64,000 bases of DNA from Macrosteles quadrilineatus (lineage: Eukaryota; Arthropoda; Insecta; Hemiptera; Cicadellidae): the NCBI RefSeq assembly GCF_028750875.1, contig NW_026542597.1, forward strand, positions 98,678,856 to 98,742,855. Direction: 5' to 3'. This document shows positions 48,770 through 58,639 of this stretch, piece after piece (within the stretch, counting starts at the first letter, position 1; every line of letters begins with the position of its first letter). The translations under genes were made by a program, and so were the position numbers. The notes under the pieces are model-generated. The model had not been told where the DNA came from, ran no database searches, and saw only the letters and a list, made by a program, of their open reading frames with translations.

Positions 48770-48960
48770 TATAGTGCTTGCCTGCTTGACTCTGGGAAAA
48801 GTAAAAGATTATTTGCTGGTTTGAAACTAAACGCACCTCTATCCTTTTGACCATTTAACATTTAATAAATGTACCTTGCAAATGAAACAGCTGGTCTTAT
48901 TCAGTAACAAAGCTAAACAAATCATCTAAATTCTACAAGCATAAATTAAACAGCTGATTA
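48770..48960 (+). mobile_element. Decayed SINE family A copy
   Basis: GGTTTGAAACTAAACGCACC, then AATAAATGTACCTTGCAAAT, then GAAACAGCTGGTCTTATTCA and GTAACAAAGCTAAACAAATC follow the order of the 5877-6165 SINE (GGTTCGAAACTGGACCCAG, AATAAATGATCCTGAC, GCTGATCTTAGTCAGTAACA, AAGCTACACAGGTCATC). Confidence 0.65.
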
Positions 48961-50066
48961 TTTATTCTATGCTACAAGAATCCATTTAATCGTAGATTTT
49001 CTACATGAACTAACAATTCGATGAAACACATCGTTTACGAGTTAATTTCCATGACTAAACTGCATTCTATAATTGTATTACCTGTTAATTTGCTATAAAG
49101 TAGCGTAAATAATTGCCTTTGCATGGTTTTAGCCTATACAAACTGTGAAAAGCAAATACTAGAACACAATTTAATACAACCTATAGTCGGAGGTGCAGTT
49201 TGAAATGCAATACAATTGTAGATCAATAAATAGGATGAATTAGGAAATAGATTAGAATTGTGACAGTTAATTTAGAGCTGCAGTAAAGTCCTAATCCATT
49301 GTTATTTATCTATCCATTGCAAATACAAAATAATTTGGAGATGCCAACTCGTTATTCAGTTAACTGAATTATATAGCTATAGGCCTATAACTTATATTAA
49401 ATGTTTAATAAAATTTCATGTATAACGTGAGTATTAACAAAAATTTCTCTAAAAACACAATTAAATATTAAATTTGTTTTTATTGACAATACATAGAAAT
49501 TACAACATTTGAACATTTTAAACTGTCAATAATACAGGAAACATTTATATTACATAAACACAATTAATATGAAATAACCAACCATGACATTAATTATTAA
49601 CCATGAAACACTGGAATTGCACAACCGAGCTAACGAACAAAAACTTGATACTTTATTAGAGAGCGAAACAAATTACTTCATCAGTTTAATTAACGATTGT
49701 AATTAATTCAGACGATATTTGAAACAGCCCAAGAACAGATTTTAATTAAAATGCCAAAAAGAATTCAAAGGATTTGGCGAAAGTCAATCTGAAAAATTGT
49801 ATACAGCTGACCAAGCTTGGCATGTTTGGTTTTGAAGACGTAATTTAAATACTTTACATTTATATCGTAATGTAATCCTTTGTTTTATTCGTTTCATAGT
49901 AAAGAAATCAGTGCAACGATTTTAATATACTTAATGGATTCTGTAAATGAAAAACCAAGGGAGATTGCGGATGTGGATTTGCAAACATTCAAAGTTTATT
50001 TAACTAAAATTGGTTAGTGAATCGACCACGTTTCAAATCAACAGATCATTTTCATGATTCGGCTCT
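48961..50066. other. AT-rich spacer, nothing recognised
   Basis: One TAGGCCTA at 49380-49387; otherwise no gene or repeat supported. Confidence 0.45.
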
Positions 50067-50412
50067 TTCCCACATATTCTGACGTTACTCTGATTGCAAA
50101 CAAAAGATCACCTGGGGCCCATTTCATAATAAAGTACAAACTAATATTATTAGTAAATCAGCTGATCGCCCAATGCAAATCTAATTGAAATTAAAAGTTA
50201 CAAGTTGTAACTTGTAACTTGTAGTTTATTATGAAATGGGCCCCTGATTGTAACTGTCAAATTAGTATGTATTTGTTTTAATTTGATTGTTATTGTTTAT
50301 ACAATAATACAAACAATAACAACCAAATCGAAACAAATACATGTACTAATTTGACAGTAACAATCAGGTGATCTTTTGTTTGCAATCCGAGTGACGTCAG
50401 AATATGTGGGAA
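50067..50412. mobile_element. Long foldback element (arms ~100 bp) interrupted by a MITE
   Basis: TTCCCACATATTCTGACG at 50067-50084 mirrors CGTCAGAATATGTGGGAA at 50395-50412. Inverted similarity continues inward through GATTGCAAACAAAAGATCAC, ACTGTCAAATTAGTA and TTTGTTT to a centre near 50300 (TTGTTTATACAATAATACAA). Removing the 129-bp MITE and one CTG leaves a ~214-bp foldback with few mismatches. No coding capacity; the short minus-strand frame at 50290-50544 is a by-product. Confidence 0.88.
50115..50243. mobile_element. 129-bp MITE with GGGCCCATTTCATAATAAA ends and CTG duplication
   Basis: Terminal repeats GGGCCCATTTCATAATAAAG and, from the right, GGGCCCATTTCATAATAAAC match for about 24 of 25 bases. 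CTG at 50112-50114 and again at 50244-50246 is the target duplication. This is proved by the uninterrupted mirror arm, which reads GATCACCTGATTGT once. A CWG 3-bp duplication is known for PIF/Harbinger-type elements. No transposase. Confidence 0.85.
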
Positions 50413-50417
50413 TAGCA

Positions 50418-50534
50418 CACCTATGTTTTTCCTTCCACCATGTCGGCTCTCCATAGTGATCGTTTGTTCATAAGGATTTATAATGAAATGTGATGGATTG
50501 GACAATCTTCCGTGTACATTTAAAAACATAGGTG
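50418..50534. repeat. 117-bp segment bounded by perfect 13-bp inverted repeats
   Basis: CACCTATGTTTTT (50418-50430) and AAAAACATAGGTG (50522-50534) pair perfectly. It abuts the foldback on its right and could be a separate small MITE or part of a larger composite. Confidence 0.6.
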
Positions 50535-51949
50535 AAAAACACAAATGTTTATAAGCTTATTCAACTTTTGATCATCGAAGTAAAACGTTTTTATCACGGT
50601 GAATAAGATTGAATTTTACGTGAACAACAAGGGTTTCATTTTACATAAGTAAGTTAAAACAAAGTTTAGCCTTATGTAGTAAAACTTAAGTTCACAAAGG
50701 AGTTTTTTAATTAATTGAATTGTGTTAATTGAATTACACATTTTATAAAAGTATAAATGGTAAAAAATAAAATAGTAAAACATTATTTTAAGTTTAAGAA
50801 GAGAATTCAGCAATGTACGGGGATACGATTTTTCGTCAATGTTAGCTTAAGTAAACAAAATAAATAATATAAGTGGTTAAGTTCTTTTATTACAGAATAA
50901 ACAATCAACAGTATTTTGGCTACTCAAAAAAATTAAAACAAATAACGTGTTCCAGGCTTTTAAGTTGATGTAAATAAAACTACGCGTATTACAATAATGC
51001 AAAGATCACTAATATTAATGCACTAATAAATTCAGCATAAAGAAATCAGAGAAAAGTTTTTAAGAAACCCCCACTGAGGTTTGGAGGATGAAAGTTAAAT
51101 AAAACCCGACCAAAACAGTTTACTCAGTCTTTTAATTTTCTTCGACCAAAAGATCATTCAGAAGATTCCTTTATTTACTTTTATCCCCAGCATCTCTTCT
51201 GAGCCATTATAATTTGATGTATATGTCCTTATAATACAAACCATAAACTTTCGAGATTAAAATGTTTATATTATTACCACTGCTGTATTTACCGCTTAGG
51301 TTATTTTTTAAAGAATTTTTGCAAGGATATTTATAATCGTATTATTTTTTTCTGTAATATTATTACAAAGACATATTTAACGTTCTACAGAAGAGGTTAG
51401 TTGTTTTCGAACAAAGGATCCATAAGAAGAAGCTCAATGACATATTAAAGCCCGTGTAAAGGATCTATCTTAAGTAGCATTGATCTAACAAACTCTACAT
51501 TAATGACGACCACTTTAACCCTTTTGCCTACTTTGTATCCCACCTTCAATAAGGGAAATAAATGAACTAATGTCATATTAGTTATAATTATATTGGTTCA
51601 TCTATGGTTATAACGATATTGTTTAGAAAAATGTAAAGTATTCTTAGAAAAAAACCTATTGTATCAGCTGTTAACGGTTTTAATGTGATTGGTTAAATTA
51701 ACAAATTTTATTTCATCATATTTTAACAAGTTTAACTTTTCGAGAGTTTTGGAGTTCCTAAAAATTATTGTAGATCAAAATGTGAGAGATAAGTGATAAG
51801 ACTTTTAATAACCCATTGTTTGACATCTTCAACAGAATATCCTAGGTTTTCATTTGCTTGCAAAATAAATTAAAAATTCCCTTTTTCATTTCACTCTCAA
51901 AACAATCGTAGGTATTTTACCCTCTGTGTTATTTCTATTTTTATTTTAG
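50535..51949. other. AT-rich spacer, nothing recognised
   Basis: No coding, RNA or repeat signal supported. Confidence 0.5.
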
Positions 51950-52100
51950 ACTATTTATACAATTCACACATAGAGGCTCCACATTAGAAAGGATTCTTCA
52001 AACCCAAATTACGCAAGGAAGAGCGTCAGAACGGAAGAAGCGGTTATCCTGATGGAGCGACTTAAGGGAACCGGAAGTAAGAAGTGGAAACACCGGAAGA
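51950..52100 (+). other. Candidate exon of unknown transcript
   Basis: A long pyrimidine tract ending TATTTTTATTTTAG precedes 51950, and GACAT|GTGAGTGC follows at 52100/52101, so both splice borders are good. One frame stays open from about 51973 and reads RTEEAVILMERLKGTGSKKW, then KHRKRR, a lysine/arginine-rich peptide I do not recognise. Another frame across the whole exon stops early. ETS-like ACCGGAAGT at 52070-52078 and two more GGAAG words lie within. It could be a real plus-strand exon, a regulatory block, or coincidence. Confidence 0.25.
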
Positions 52101-52394
52101 GAAGACATGTGAGTGCACTTTGACATCGACTTATACCGCTTCAGAGTTGAGATAGGTTACAGTATGTAAATTACTTTAATGGACTAACAATCGTTTTAAT
52201 AGCGGCGACAGAAGTTGGCTTACGTAAACCAGCCAGACCAACGATATGGATAACATTCCGATATTAATAAAACTGTAATTTTCATCAGTAGAATGTTTAA
52301 ATTGTGTCTGAAAATAGTAAAGCTTTTCGCAACTTATAGAAAAAGAAACGGAAAACACGAATCAATTAATGTAGCTGGATGGATAGGAGTCTTC

Positions 52395-52640
52395 TATAGT
52401 CTGTATGATGTAACCTACCTCCTGAACCTTCTTGTACCTGGGACGGTCCCAAGTAAACGAAGGCTCAGGAGACAGGTTCCATCATACAGACTATAGTAAT
52501 CAGAAGGTAGCCGATTAGATCCTCATAGTAAATATTTTGGAACTGGACCCAGCTGTTCTTGATAATTAATTGGGCAAAGTTCTGGCTGTAGAACCAGCTG
52601 ATCGTAGTCAGTAAACAGTCTATCATCTCATTAATTCAAC
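52395..52640 (+). mobile_element. SINE family A variant joined to a 101-bp inverted-repeat module
   Basis: The module TATAGTCTGTATGATG ... CATCATACAGACTATA occupies 52395-52495. Inside are further mirrored words (ACCTCCTGA and TCAGGAGACAGGT). SINE sequence follows at once: AATCAGAAGGTAGCCGATTA with GATCCT, GGAACTGGACCCAGCTGTTC and AACCAGCTGATCGTAGTCAG. The module thus sits where the 5' half of the tRNA-like head should be. The same module borders a box B at 22734-22834. Confidence 0.65.
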
Positions 52641-52769
52641 ATTCATCGTTATTTCTGATACAGGATTATTTTACAGACTAGGGAATTTCTTTTGTCAGTG
52701 ATAAGCGAGAGATTCCACGTATAGCCAGTATTTTTTGTGGTACGCAAATGGACCGAGATATCCTAGATT

Positions 52770-52915
52770 AGGCTTTAAATAAATGATCCTTGCTAAACAA
52801 ACAGCTGATCTCAGTTAGTAATCATTGCACACACACAAGCAATCATTGCACACAAACGCAAGGCACCTCACAACGTTTTACACTCATCCCTTAACTCTTA
52901 TTTGAGTATTATTCA
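52770..52915 (+). mobile_element. SINE family A body fragment
   Basis: GGCTTTAAATAAATGATCCT, then ACAGCTGATCTCAGTTAGTA, a duplicated GCAATCATTGCACACA phrase, then TTTTACACTCATCCCTTAAC and TTATTTGAGT match the central and 3' parts of the 5877-6165 SINE. It lies right after the 52395-52640 copy in the same orientation. Confidence 0.7.
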
Positions 52916-52934
52916 TTCTTTAACGTTTAGTTTC

Positions 52935-52949
52935 CCGAGCAAAGCTCGG
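52935..52949. repeat. Short perfect hairpin, transposon-end-like
   Basis: CCGAGC-AAA-GCTCGG followed by TCCCCAGGTA has the look of the stem-loop found near ends of some Helitrons and LINEs. No boundaries could be set. Confidence 0.4.
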
Positions 52950-53643
52950 TCCCCAGGTACTATGTTTAAACTGGTTAAGACTCTCTGAGTATCATTATTC
53001 CCTGCTCACGTGGACACCCAGTGCTATATAGCCACGATGCAACTATAGCCCGGATATCCTAACTATGGTTACCTAACGTCTGATTGGCTAATTGCATATT
53101 TCCCGCCATCGGTAACGCTCACAGCTGCGATGTAATTGGCCAGAAGCAACCGCGGTAGTCAAACAACCAGAAAACCTGTTTAATAACCTCAAAACACCGG
53201 TTACGGCATAAACAGCCAGTGATTGCGTGCCGGATACTGTCCTTGTAATTCTGCATAAAACGTTGGTTTTGTTTTGATTACTAGATCGTTCGCAAACTAG
53301 TTATTGGGAAAGTTTAATTTTGGAGAGGTTTAATTTTGATAAAATAATTTTGGGTAGAATTGCTGAAGTTACGGTTACAGTAGGCCTACTTATAGGCCTC
53401 TTTGTCTACAATCTCTACTTTTTAGTTCAAGAAATGTTTAAAAAATAGAAAATGGAATATATAAATTCGTCCAAATCTCCATTCGTCGAGTGAAATTATA
53501 ATCCTATGTAAATTATTCCCTCACGTAAAGCCGATCTCGCCACTCAGGGGGATTAATTAGTAAACGAGAGGAAACCATTCGTGTGGTTAAATCACAAACC
53601 AATCTACTATTCGAAATTAAAATGTACACGAATTTATTGTCTA
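52950..53643. other. Non-coding, slightly CpG-richer at 53040-53200
   Basis: The block includes TTTCCCGCCA (E2F-like) near 53099 and repeated TTGGCTAATT/TAATTGGCC CCAAT-type words. One TAGGCCTA at 53381-53388. No gene recognised. Confidence 0.35.
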
Positions 53644-54288
53644 CTAGCTGTACCCGCGGGCTTTGCCCCGCTTAACTTCATAAGTATTCACATGGCTCAA
53701 TCACGTCCTGGTTGAAGTTCGTTCGCTACGCTCACTCACCTTTTGGTTGCAAATTAGCTGTTGTCATACATTTAAAAAAGTCATCCCTTTTATTGTTTAT
53801 AATACAGTACTTTTATAAAGGTTTTTATGTTTTAATATTTAACATTGGAGAATTTAAACGTTGTTAAGTGCACTGGTGTGCTGCGATTGGGGCTTAATAC
53901 ATTTGGATTTATTCAAAAGTAAAATAGTTTTCTGTGCTGCAATTTGTAGAAACACTGTGGCACTATTTCAAATCATGACTAATGCTAATACAGAATGTTG
54001 TAGTTATTCAAACGTACAAAACAGTTGGTGAAAGTAAACATCTGCTTTTAAATAAATTATATTTATTTGTAAACATTCTAGATCAAAAAGTCTGACATTG
54101 GCCCACTTAAAACCCTCTGGGGCAGAGCCCTTTTGACAAATCTGCACCAAACTTCACTTAAACCATCCTTGAAATATGCTCAATAATGCCTGAAAGTTTC
54201 ATTACAATCTGTCGAGCGGTTTCGGAGTCCATAACGTATATACACATATATATACATACATACATAGTTCCTCTTTTATAGATATAGA
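53644..54288 (-). mobile_element. Non-autonomous Helitron, copy 2
   Basis: On the minus strand it starts TCTATATCTATAAAAGAGG and ends GCGGG-GCAAAG-CCCGC-GGGTACAGCTAG followed by T. The GCGGG/CCCGC hairpin about 10 bases before a CTAG end is the textbook Helitron 3' signature. Its 5' part (GGACTCCGAAACCGCTCG, ATGAAACTTTCAGGCATTAT, GTGAAGTTTGGTGCAGATT) matches copy 1. It has a single GTGAGTGAGCGTAGCGAACG unit. No Rep/helicase. Confidence 0.85.
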
Positions 54289-55347
54289 TGAAGGAAAAGT
54301 TGTTTGGTTTTGTATTCATTTGTTAAAATGTATCGAAAATCTTTTTTTAATTCAAAGAAATGTTGAAGAAGTTATAAATGTAGCCTCCCTTATACGTGTT
54401 GAACAGTTAGTTACAAAATAAATCCAATTGTGTTCAGGTCAAAAAACTTGAACCTTTAAAAATATTACCTTAGGATTAATTAGTTTATAACCAAAATTTC
54501 ATATTGTGGACAGATTAAAATTGCTATCCTTGATGATCTAGTTACAACACCTAATTAAAATGAAAATAGAATAGCAAACAAATCCACACAACTTTTGACT
54601 ATTTTAGAACTTCAGTCAATGATACAGCCCAGTATCAACTTATCACGTAAGGTTATGATTAATACTTGGCAATAAAGTCTATAGAAAATTTATGAGCTTC
54701 TCAAAAACAATGTGATCTCAGCCTGCATCACGAGGTGCAAGACTCATCGCTCAGAATATCACTGTTGCAAAACTCTGCATTAATTACATACGATTATGCG
54801 CCACACACTCCCTTCTCACATACGTCACAACACAACAGAATACTCCAAAGACGGAGAAAGGAGAAAGTCATTGTCAAAGACCACTGAATTGGTCACCATT
54901 GTCATGGACAACCAAACTGGGAACATGGGAACGCTTTCAGTACACTCACTCGGTCATTCAGTAAAGTTATTGGAAGAAGTAGTTCAGTGATGTCTTCAAA
55001 TTTTAGTTATGAGTTATCTTATTTCATTTTATACAGTATCCTCGTTTCCTAGTTTTAAAGAGAATTAATCATACATTTTAGATAGCATAATCTGTATGTT
55101 TACCTTATGATGGTAGGATTCTTGAAATGGTGGAGCCTACATTTCGCCTCTTGAAATGCGTGATGTTGTGTTAATATGTGTAAGAAAATAAATATTGTTT
55201 GCCTTGAATGAACAGGCTTTATTTAACACAATTCCCGTAAAATTCAAGTAATGAAATTAAGTACTGTAAGACTTAAGTTTACTAAATAAATTACAAACTC
55301 AAAATAAACAAACGAATAACAACGTTCAATATCTGCTGGGATGTGGG
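54289..55347. other. Non-coding; unassigned open frame at 54796-54990
   Basis: The 64-codon plus-strand frame (containing TTELVTIVMDNQTGNMGTL) is in less AT-rich DNA, but I recognise no family and see no splice borders around it. Confidence 0.3.
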
Positions 55348-55502
55348 GAATATTTTTTATCACAAAATGCTAGTAAATATCTTAGTAGTGATAATACCAC
55401 ACCAAGGCGTAATAAATAATCTTTAGGGCTCCGTCCTAAAAAATACCAACAACGATAAAGTCATTAGTTAAAATAATAATTTTACTGTGATAAAAAATAT
55501 TC
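55348..55502. repeat. 155-bp segment with perfect 17-bp inverted ends
   Basis: GAATATTTTTTATCACA (55348-55364) and TGTGATAAAAAATATTC (55486-55502) pair perfectly. It may be a small MITE, or a foldback of simple AT-rich sequence. Confidence 0.6.
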
Positions 55503-55541
55503 ATAATTTATTAGCCACATTGTTTTCTACAAATTTGCAAA

Positions 55542-55573
55542 ACTTGTCTATCAGGTGCAACTGATAGACAAGT
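55542..55573. repeat. Perfect 13-bp stem with 6-base loop
   Basis: ACTTGTCTATCAG, loop GTGCAA, CTGATAGACAAGT. No U-tract or other sign of a terminator or RNA gene accompanies it. Confidence 0.75.
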
Positions 55574-56699
55574 GCTAAGATATATTAATTGATATAGTAA
55601 TTTAAATGCTCTGAAAAATAGTATAAATTTCTTTATATTTCTACCTAATTAACTAACTGTATTGTTGTTTGGTGTGTTGTTGTAATTAGCTTGTTGTTAA
55701 CTAGCCGGCTTTAGGCAGGCACTCATCTAATCGGCCTGTTTAGCAGCAAACATTTCATCTGAAATTTATTCCAGTACAAAGGAGGTTGCTTAAGTATAGT
55801 ATTATATAGAGTGGTGGTGTCAGGTTTCGTGCTGTAGTATTTTTCCCTCCAGAGTGAATTGTGAATCGTTGGTATTCACGTTTGCACAACTGCTTTTACA
55901 ACTATTTTTTACAATTACAACTATTTTTTTGTTTGTTTATTCAATTCATTGAAATGTTTACGATATTTTGTAGGTACACGCTCCAAACCCTGCTCTTGTT
56001 ACATCCAACTTCAACTAACATGGTTAAATGGTTCCGATAGGTACTGTACACATTGGTACGACTGACTGGGGAAGAGAAAGATTCCACTGACAACCTATAC
56101 ATGAACCCTCCACTTTATCTGGTTGATTCAAGACCTGTAGTCACGCTAGCAACTCGCGTGATCCACCATCTTGAAACTTTGCAGTCGACTTTGCTCGATA
56201 CGACAAACAAATTACATTCGTGACAAAACAGATAAACTTGCAGATAATACAGTTTTCACATTGATTGGAAAAGACGTTTTAACGCTATGTTCGAATTCAT
56301 ATTGTTTCAATTTTAATAATGTTTCCTACTTTTAATACGAAACTGTTCAAAACTTTTACATAAAAAAATATTACTTTTCGTACATTTTTGTATTTTATAA
56401 ATTTGGGCGTAAGTTTAGTTAAAAAATTACACAAAACTTTTGTAAAATTAACGGTTTTTGAGTTAATGAAGAAACAAACATTTTAATAGCCACCATTTTG
56501 TTTTGTGAATTTGAAAAATTGTCATAATTTCTTGTAGTTTTGTCTAGTTGTCATAAATATTTGTGCAACGTTTCAATTTCGTATATTTAACCCCTTATTA
56601 TAAAAAAAATAATAAGTGAACAAACAAAATGGTGGCTGTGTTACTAAGGACTTCCGGACGATTTAAATATGATATTTAGATATGTTTCTCACTCAGGAA
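55574..56699. other. AT-rich spacer, nothing recognised
   Basis: No gene or defined repeat supported. Confidence 0.4.
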
Positions 56700-56748
56700 C
56701 AATGTCCTAAGATATTGGTAGGGAGTTCCGGGACCCGACACCCTGTAT
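56700..56748 (-). mobile_element. Possible transposon end (ACAGGGTGTCGGG type)
   Basis: On the minus strand TACAGGGTGTCGGGTCCCGG followed by AACTCCC resembles the ends of insect DNA transposons that start ACAGGGTGTCCC. The partner end was not found between 55000 and 56700, so this is a truncated or wrongly guessed element. Confidence 0.35.
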
Positions 56749-56851
56749 ATTTCAATATGTCTTAATTTTTCATTCAAATACATTATCTAACTGGAAACTA
56801 CCAAAATAATTTTTAAAAAGTACTGTGTACTATGGCAGAGTTATGATAAAG

Positions 56852-56912
56852 ATCATATTTGGGTAAAAATACGCATATAGTAGCGTCCCCATCTTAAATA
56901 ATTGATAATCTT
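56852..56912 (+). mobile_element. SINE 3' tail fragment
   Basis: CATATTTGGGTAAAAATACG, then CATATAGTAGCGTCCCCATC, then TTAAATAATTGATAAT is the last 60 bases of SINE families A and B and nothing more. It is a severely 5'-truncated insertion. Confidence 0.75.
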
Positions 56913-57080
56913 AAACCCATAAAAAATAACAAAAGGTAATATTTCCACCATATTGAACCGAACATGTGGTTACACAATGAATCATCTCATTGTCAATTTA
57001 AAATGCTGCTGAATCACCCGCTAATCAATATGATTGCGAAATCTACCTCATTACTTGTTTATCTTGGCACGCGAAACGTT

Positions 57081-57148
57081 GGGTTGGGGGTGGTTTGGCG
57101 ATTAGTTTGGGGGGGGGGGTGACAGTTAAATGGGGGTGGAAGGGGGGT
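57081..57148 (+). repeat. G-tract cluster, quadruplex-prone
   Basis: GGGTTGGGGGTGG, an 11-13-base G run at about 57109-57119, then TGGGGGTGG and AAGGGGGGTAA follow each other on the plus strand. It is less dense than the cluster at 29605. Confidence 0.75.
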
Positions 57149-58385
57149 AACTTGCGTGAGGTTATATCTCACAGCATGATGTACAACGGACTTGAGGCAA
57201 TTATATATAATTACACCTTCTACGCTGCTGGTAGCTACATCAAAACTGGGGCATTTGGCTAATAGGGTTTATAATTTTCTTCGAAATAATTATGTGAGTC
57301 ATTTGCGAATTTCATAATTATTAAATATATGGCTATTGTGGTTCAGGAAGTTATTATGGAATAAGTTTGTGGTTACGACGGGTTTTTGGAAGCGACATTT
57401 TTTTGGTTTAATTTTAAAGTGAAAATTGAACACAGTAAACTTATGCAACAAATGCAAATTAATTCATACTGATATTTATTAATAGTGGGACTGATTCCGA
57501 ACACACACTCATTAGTGAGACTCTAGTATTTCATTTGTAAATGGTGTTTTACTATTGTTTATGCACTTTAACTAAAATAATACCAAATGAACGCAATGCG
57601 AACATTGATTTTCATTGAAGGTTTTGCGGTTTCTTAATGCATTGTTTACCAGGTCTATACCACAGAGTTCGTTGGGAATAGCTAATGGTTTAAAAAATCT
57701 ATACTGGAAAAATCGTGAAAAAAAACTAGTTCTTAGTTTGCATTCCACTGTTGTATTCAACCATTCCCAGTCTCTAAAAACATATTATTAACCTTCCCCT
57801 AATAAACCCCGCCAGGTGTCAAGTAAAACTTAATCATAATAATTCAGTTAAGTAGGGAATAATCACCAAATCCCATACCCAAACCTCCTAATCACCATGA
57901 CTAGTGAGTAGCGTTTCTACTGGAAACAAAAACATAAAAGGAAAGTACAAATTGAATTTACACAGGGATATTATTACACGACAGGGGAGAGAAAGTGAGC
58001 CCCCTTACTTCCGAGGCCGATGACCGCTGCCATCTACCAGCTGGTAATTATGTTGGTAAAAGCAGACCTGTCAAAAAGCGCGGGCAATTTGTGTTTTGCC
58101 GCCATAATTGGGTTAGACCGGCGATCCGGCTCGATGGACCAATGATTGGCTAATATTACACACAACGGTCGGATTCAAACATATTACAGAGTTTGTAACG
58201 CGCATGTTGTATAATTATGGAGTCAAATGAGCTGAATCACAATGTTATTAATGGAAAATAGAAATATTTTTAGTTTTTCAATGTTTATATAATTAGCACT
58301 ATTGTTTGATTATATTTAACTGACTCACCATGTTGTTACTTTACATGCGTGTAGGTGGTCATGCATTAATTGATCCAAAGACTTC
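57149..58385. other. Non-coding; CTCF-like motif at 58026-58040
   Basis: GCTGCCATCTACCAG at 58026-58040 reads CTGGTAGATGGCAGC on the minus strand, close to the CTCF core. It lies in a less AT-rich block (57990-58160) together with GCGCGGGCAA and CCAAT words. No gene recognised. Confidence 0.35.
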
Positions 58386-58388
58386 CTC

Positions 58389-58632
58389 AATTGCGCCAAG
58401 CTCTCAAAGGGCCCCAAAAAATGTTCCTTAGTTGCGCCAAGCCCAAGGAGGGTGAGTTGCCGGCAGAAGTAGTGTCCTTGTTTACATGTCAAACCTAACC
58501 TAATCTAACCTTAACCTAACCTAACTACTCAATTTTACAGTCAAAGAAGGGTGCAGCTAATGAACGTATCGGGGGGCTCCCTGGAGTTGTTGGCGTAATT
58601 CAGGAATACCACTCGGTCAGTTGGCGCAATTA
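58389..58632. mobile_element. MITE-like segment with TTGCGCCAA repeats and telomere-like insert
   Basis: TTGCGCCAA occurs at 58391 and 58432 in direct orientation and as TTGGCG(T/C)AA at 58590 and 58621, so paired inverted motifs bound about 240 bp. ATTGCGCCAA/TTGGCGCAAT forms the outermost pair. Between them lies the CCTAA-rich stretch at 58492-58526. The layout suggests a small element with terminal and subterminal repeats; no duplication was identified. Confidence 0.5.
58492..58526. repeat. Telomere-like (CCTAA)n degenerate repeat
   Basis: AACCTAACCTAATCTAACC then TTAACCTAACCTAACT is about seven imperfect CCTAA units. TTAGG/CCTAA is the ancestral insect telomere repeat. Here it is interstitial and short. 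Confidence 0.75.
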
Positions 58633-58639
58633 ATGCCCG

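Noticed and set aside
50290..50544. Minus-strand 84-codon protein
   Set aside because: It lies inside the foldback arm and the neighbouring inverted repeat; no family similarity.
53040..53200. Promoter of an upstream gene
   Set aside because: Slight CpG richness and CCAAT/E2F words but no adjoining open frame or splice site.
55542..55573. Intrinsic terminator
   Set aside because: A perfect stem-loop but no U-tract, and such terminators do not apply to animal genes.
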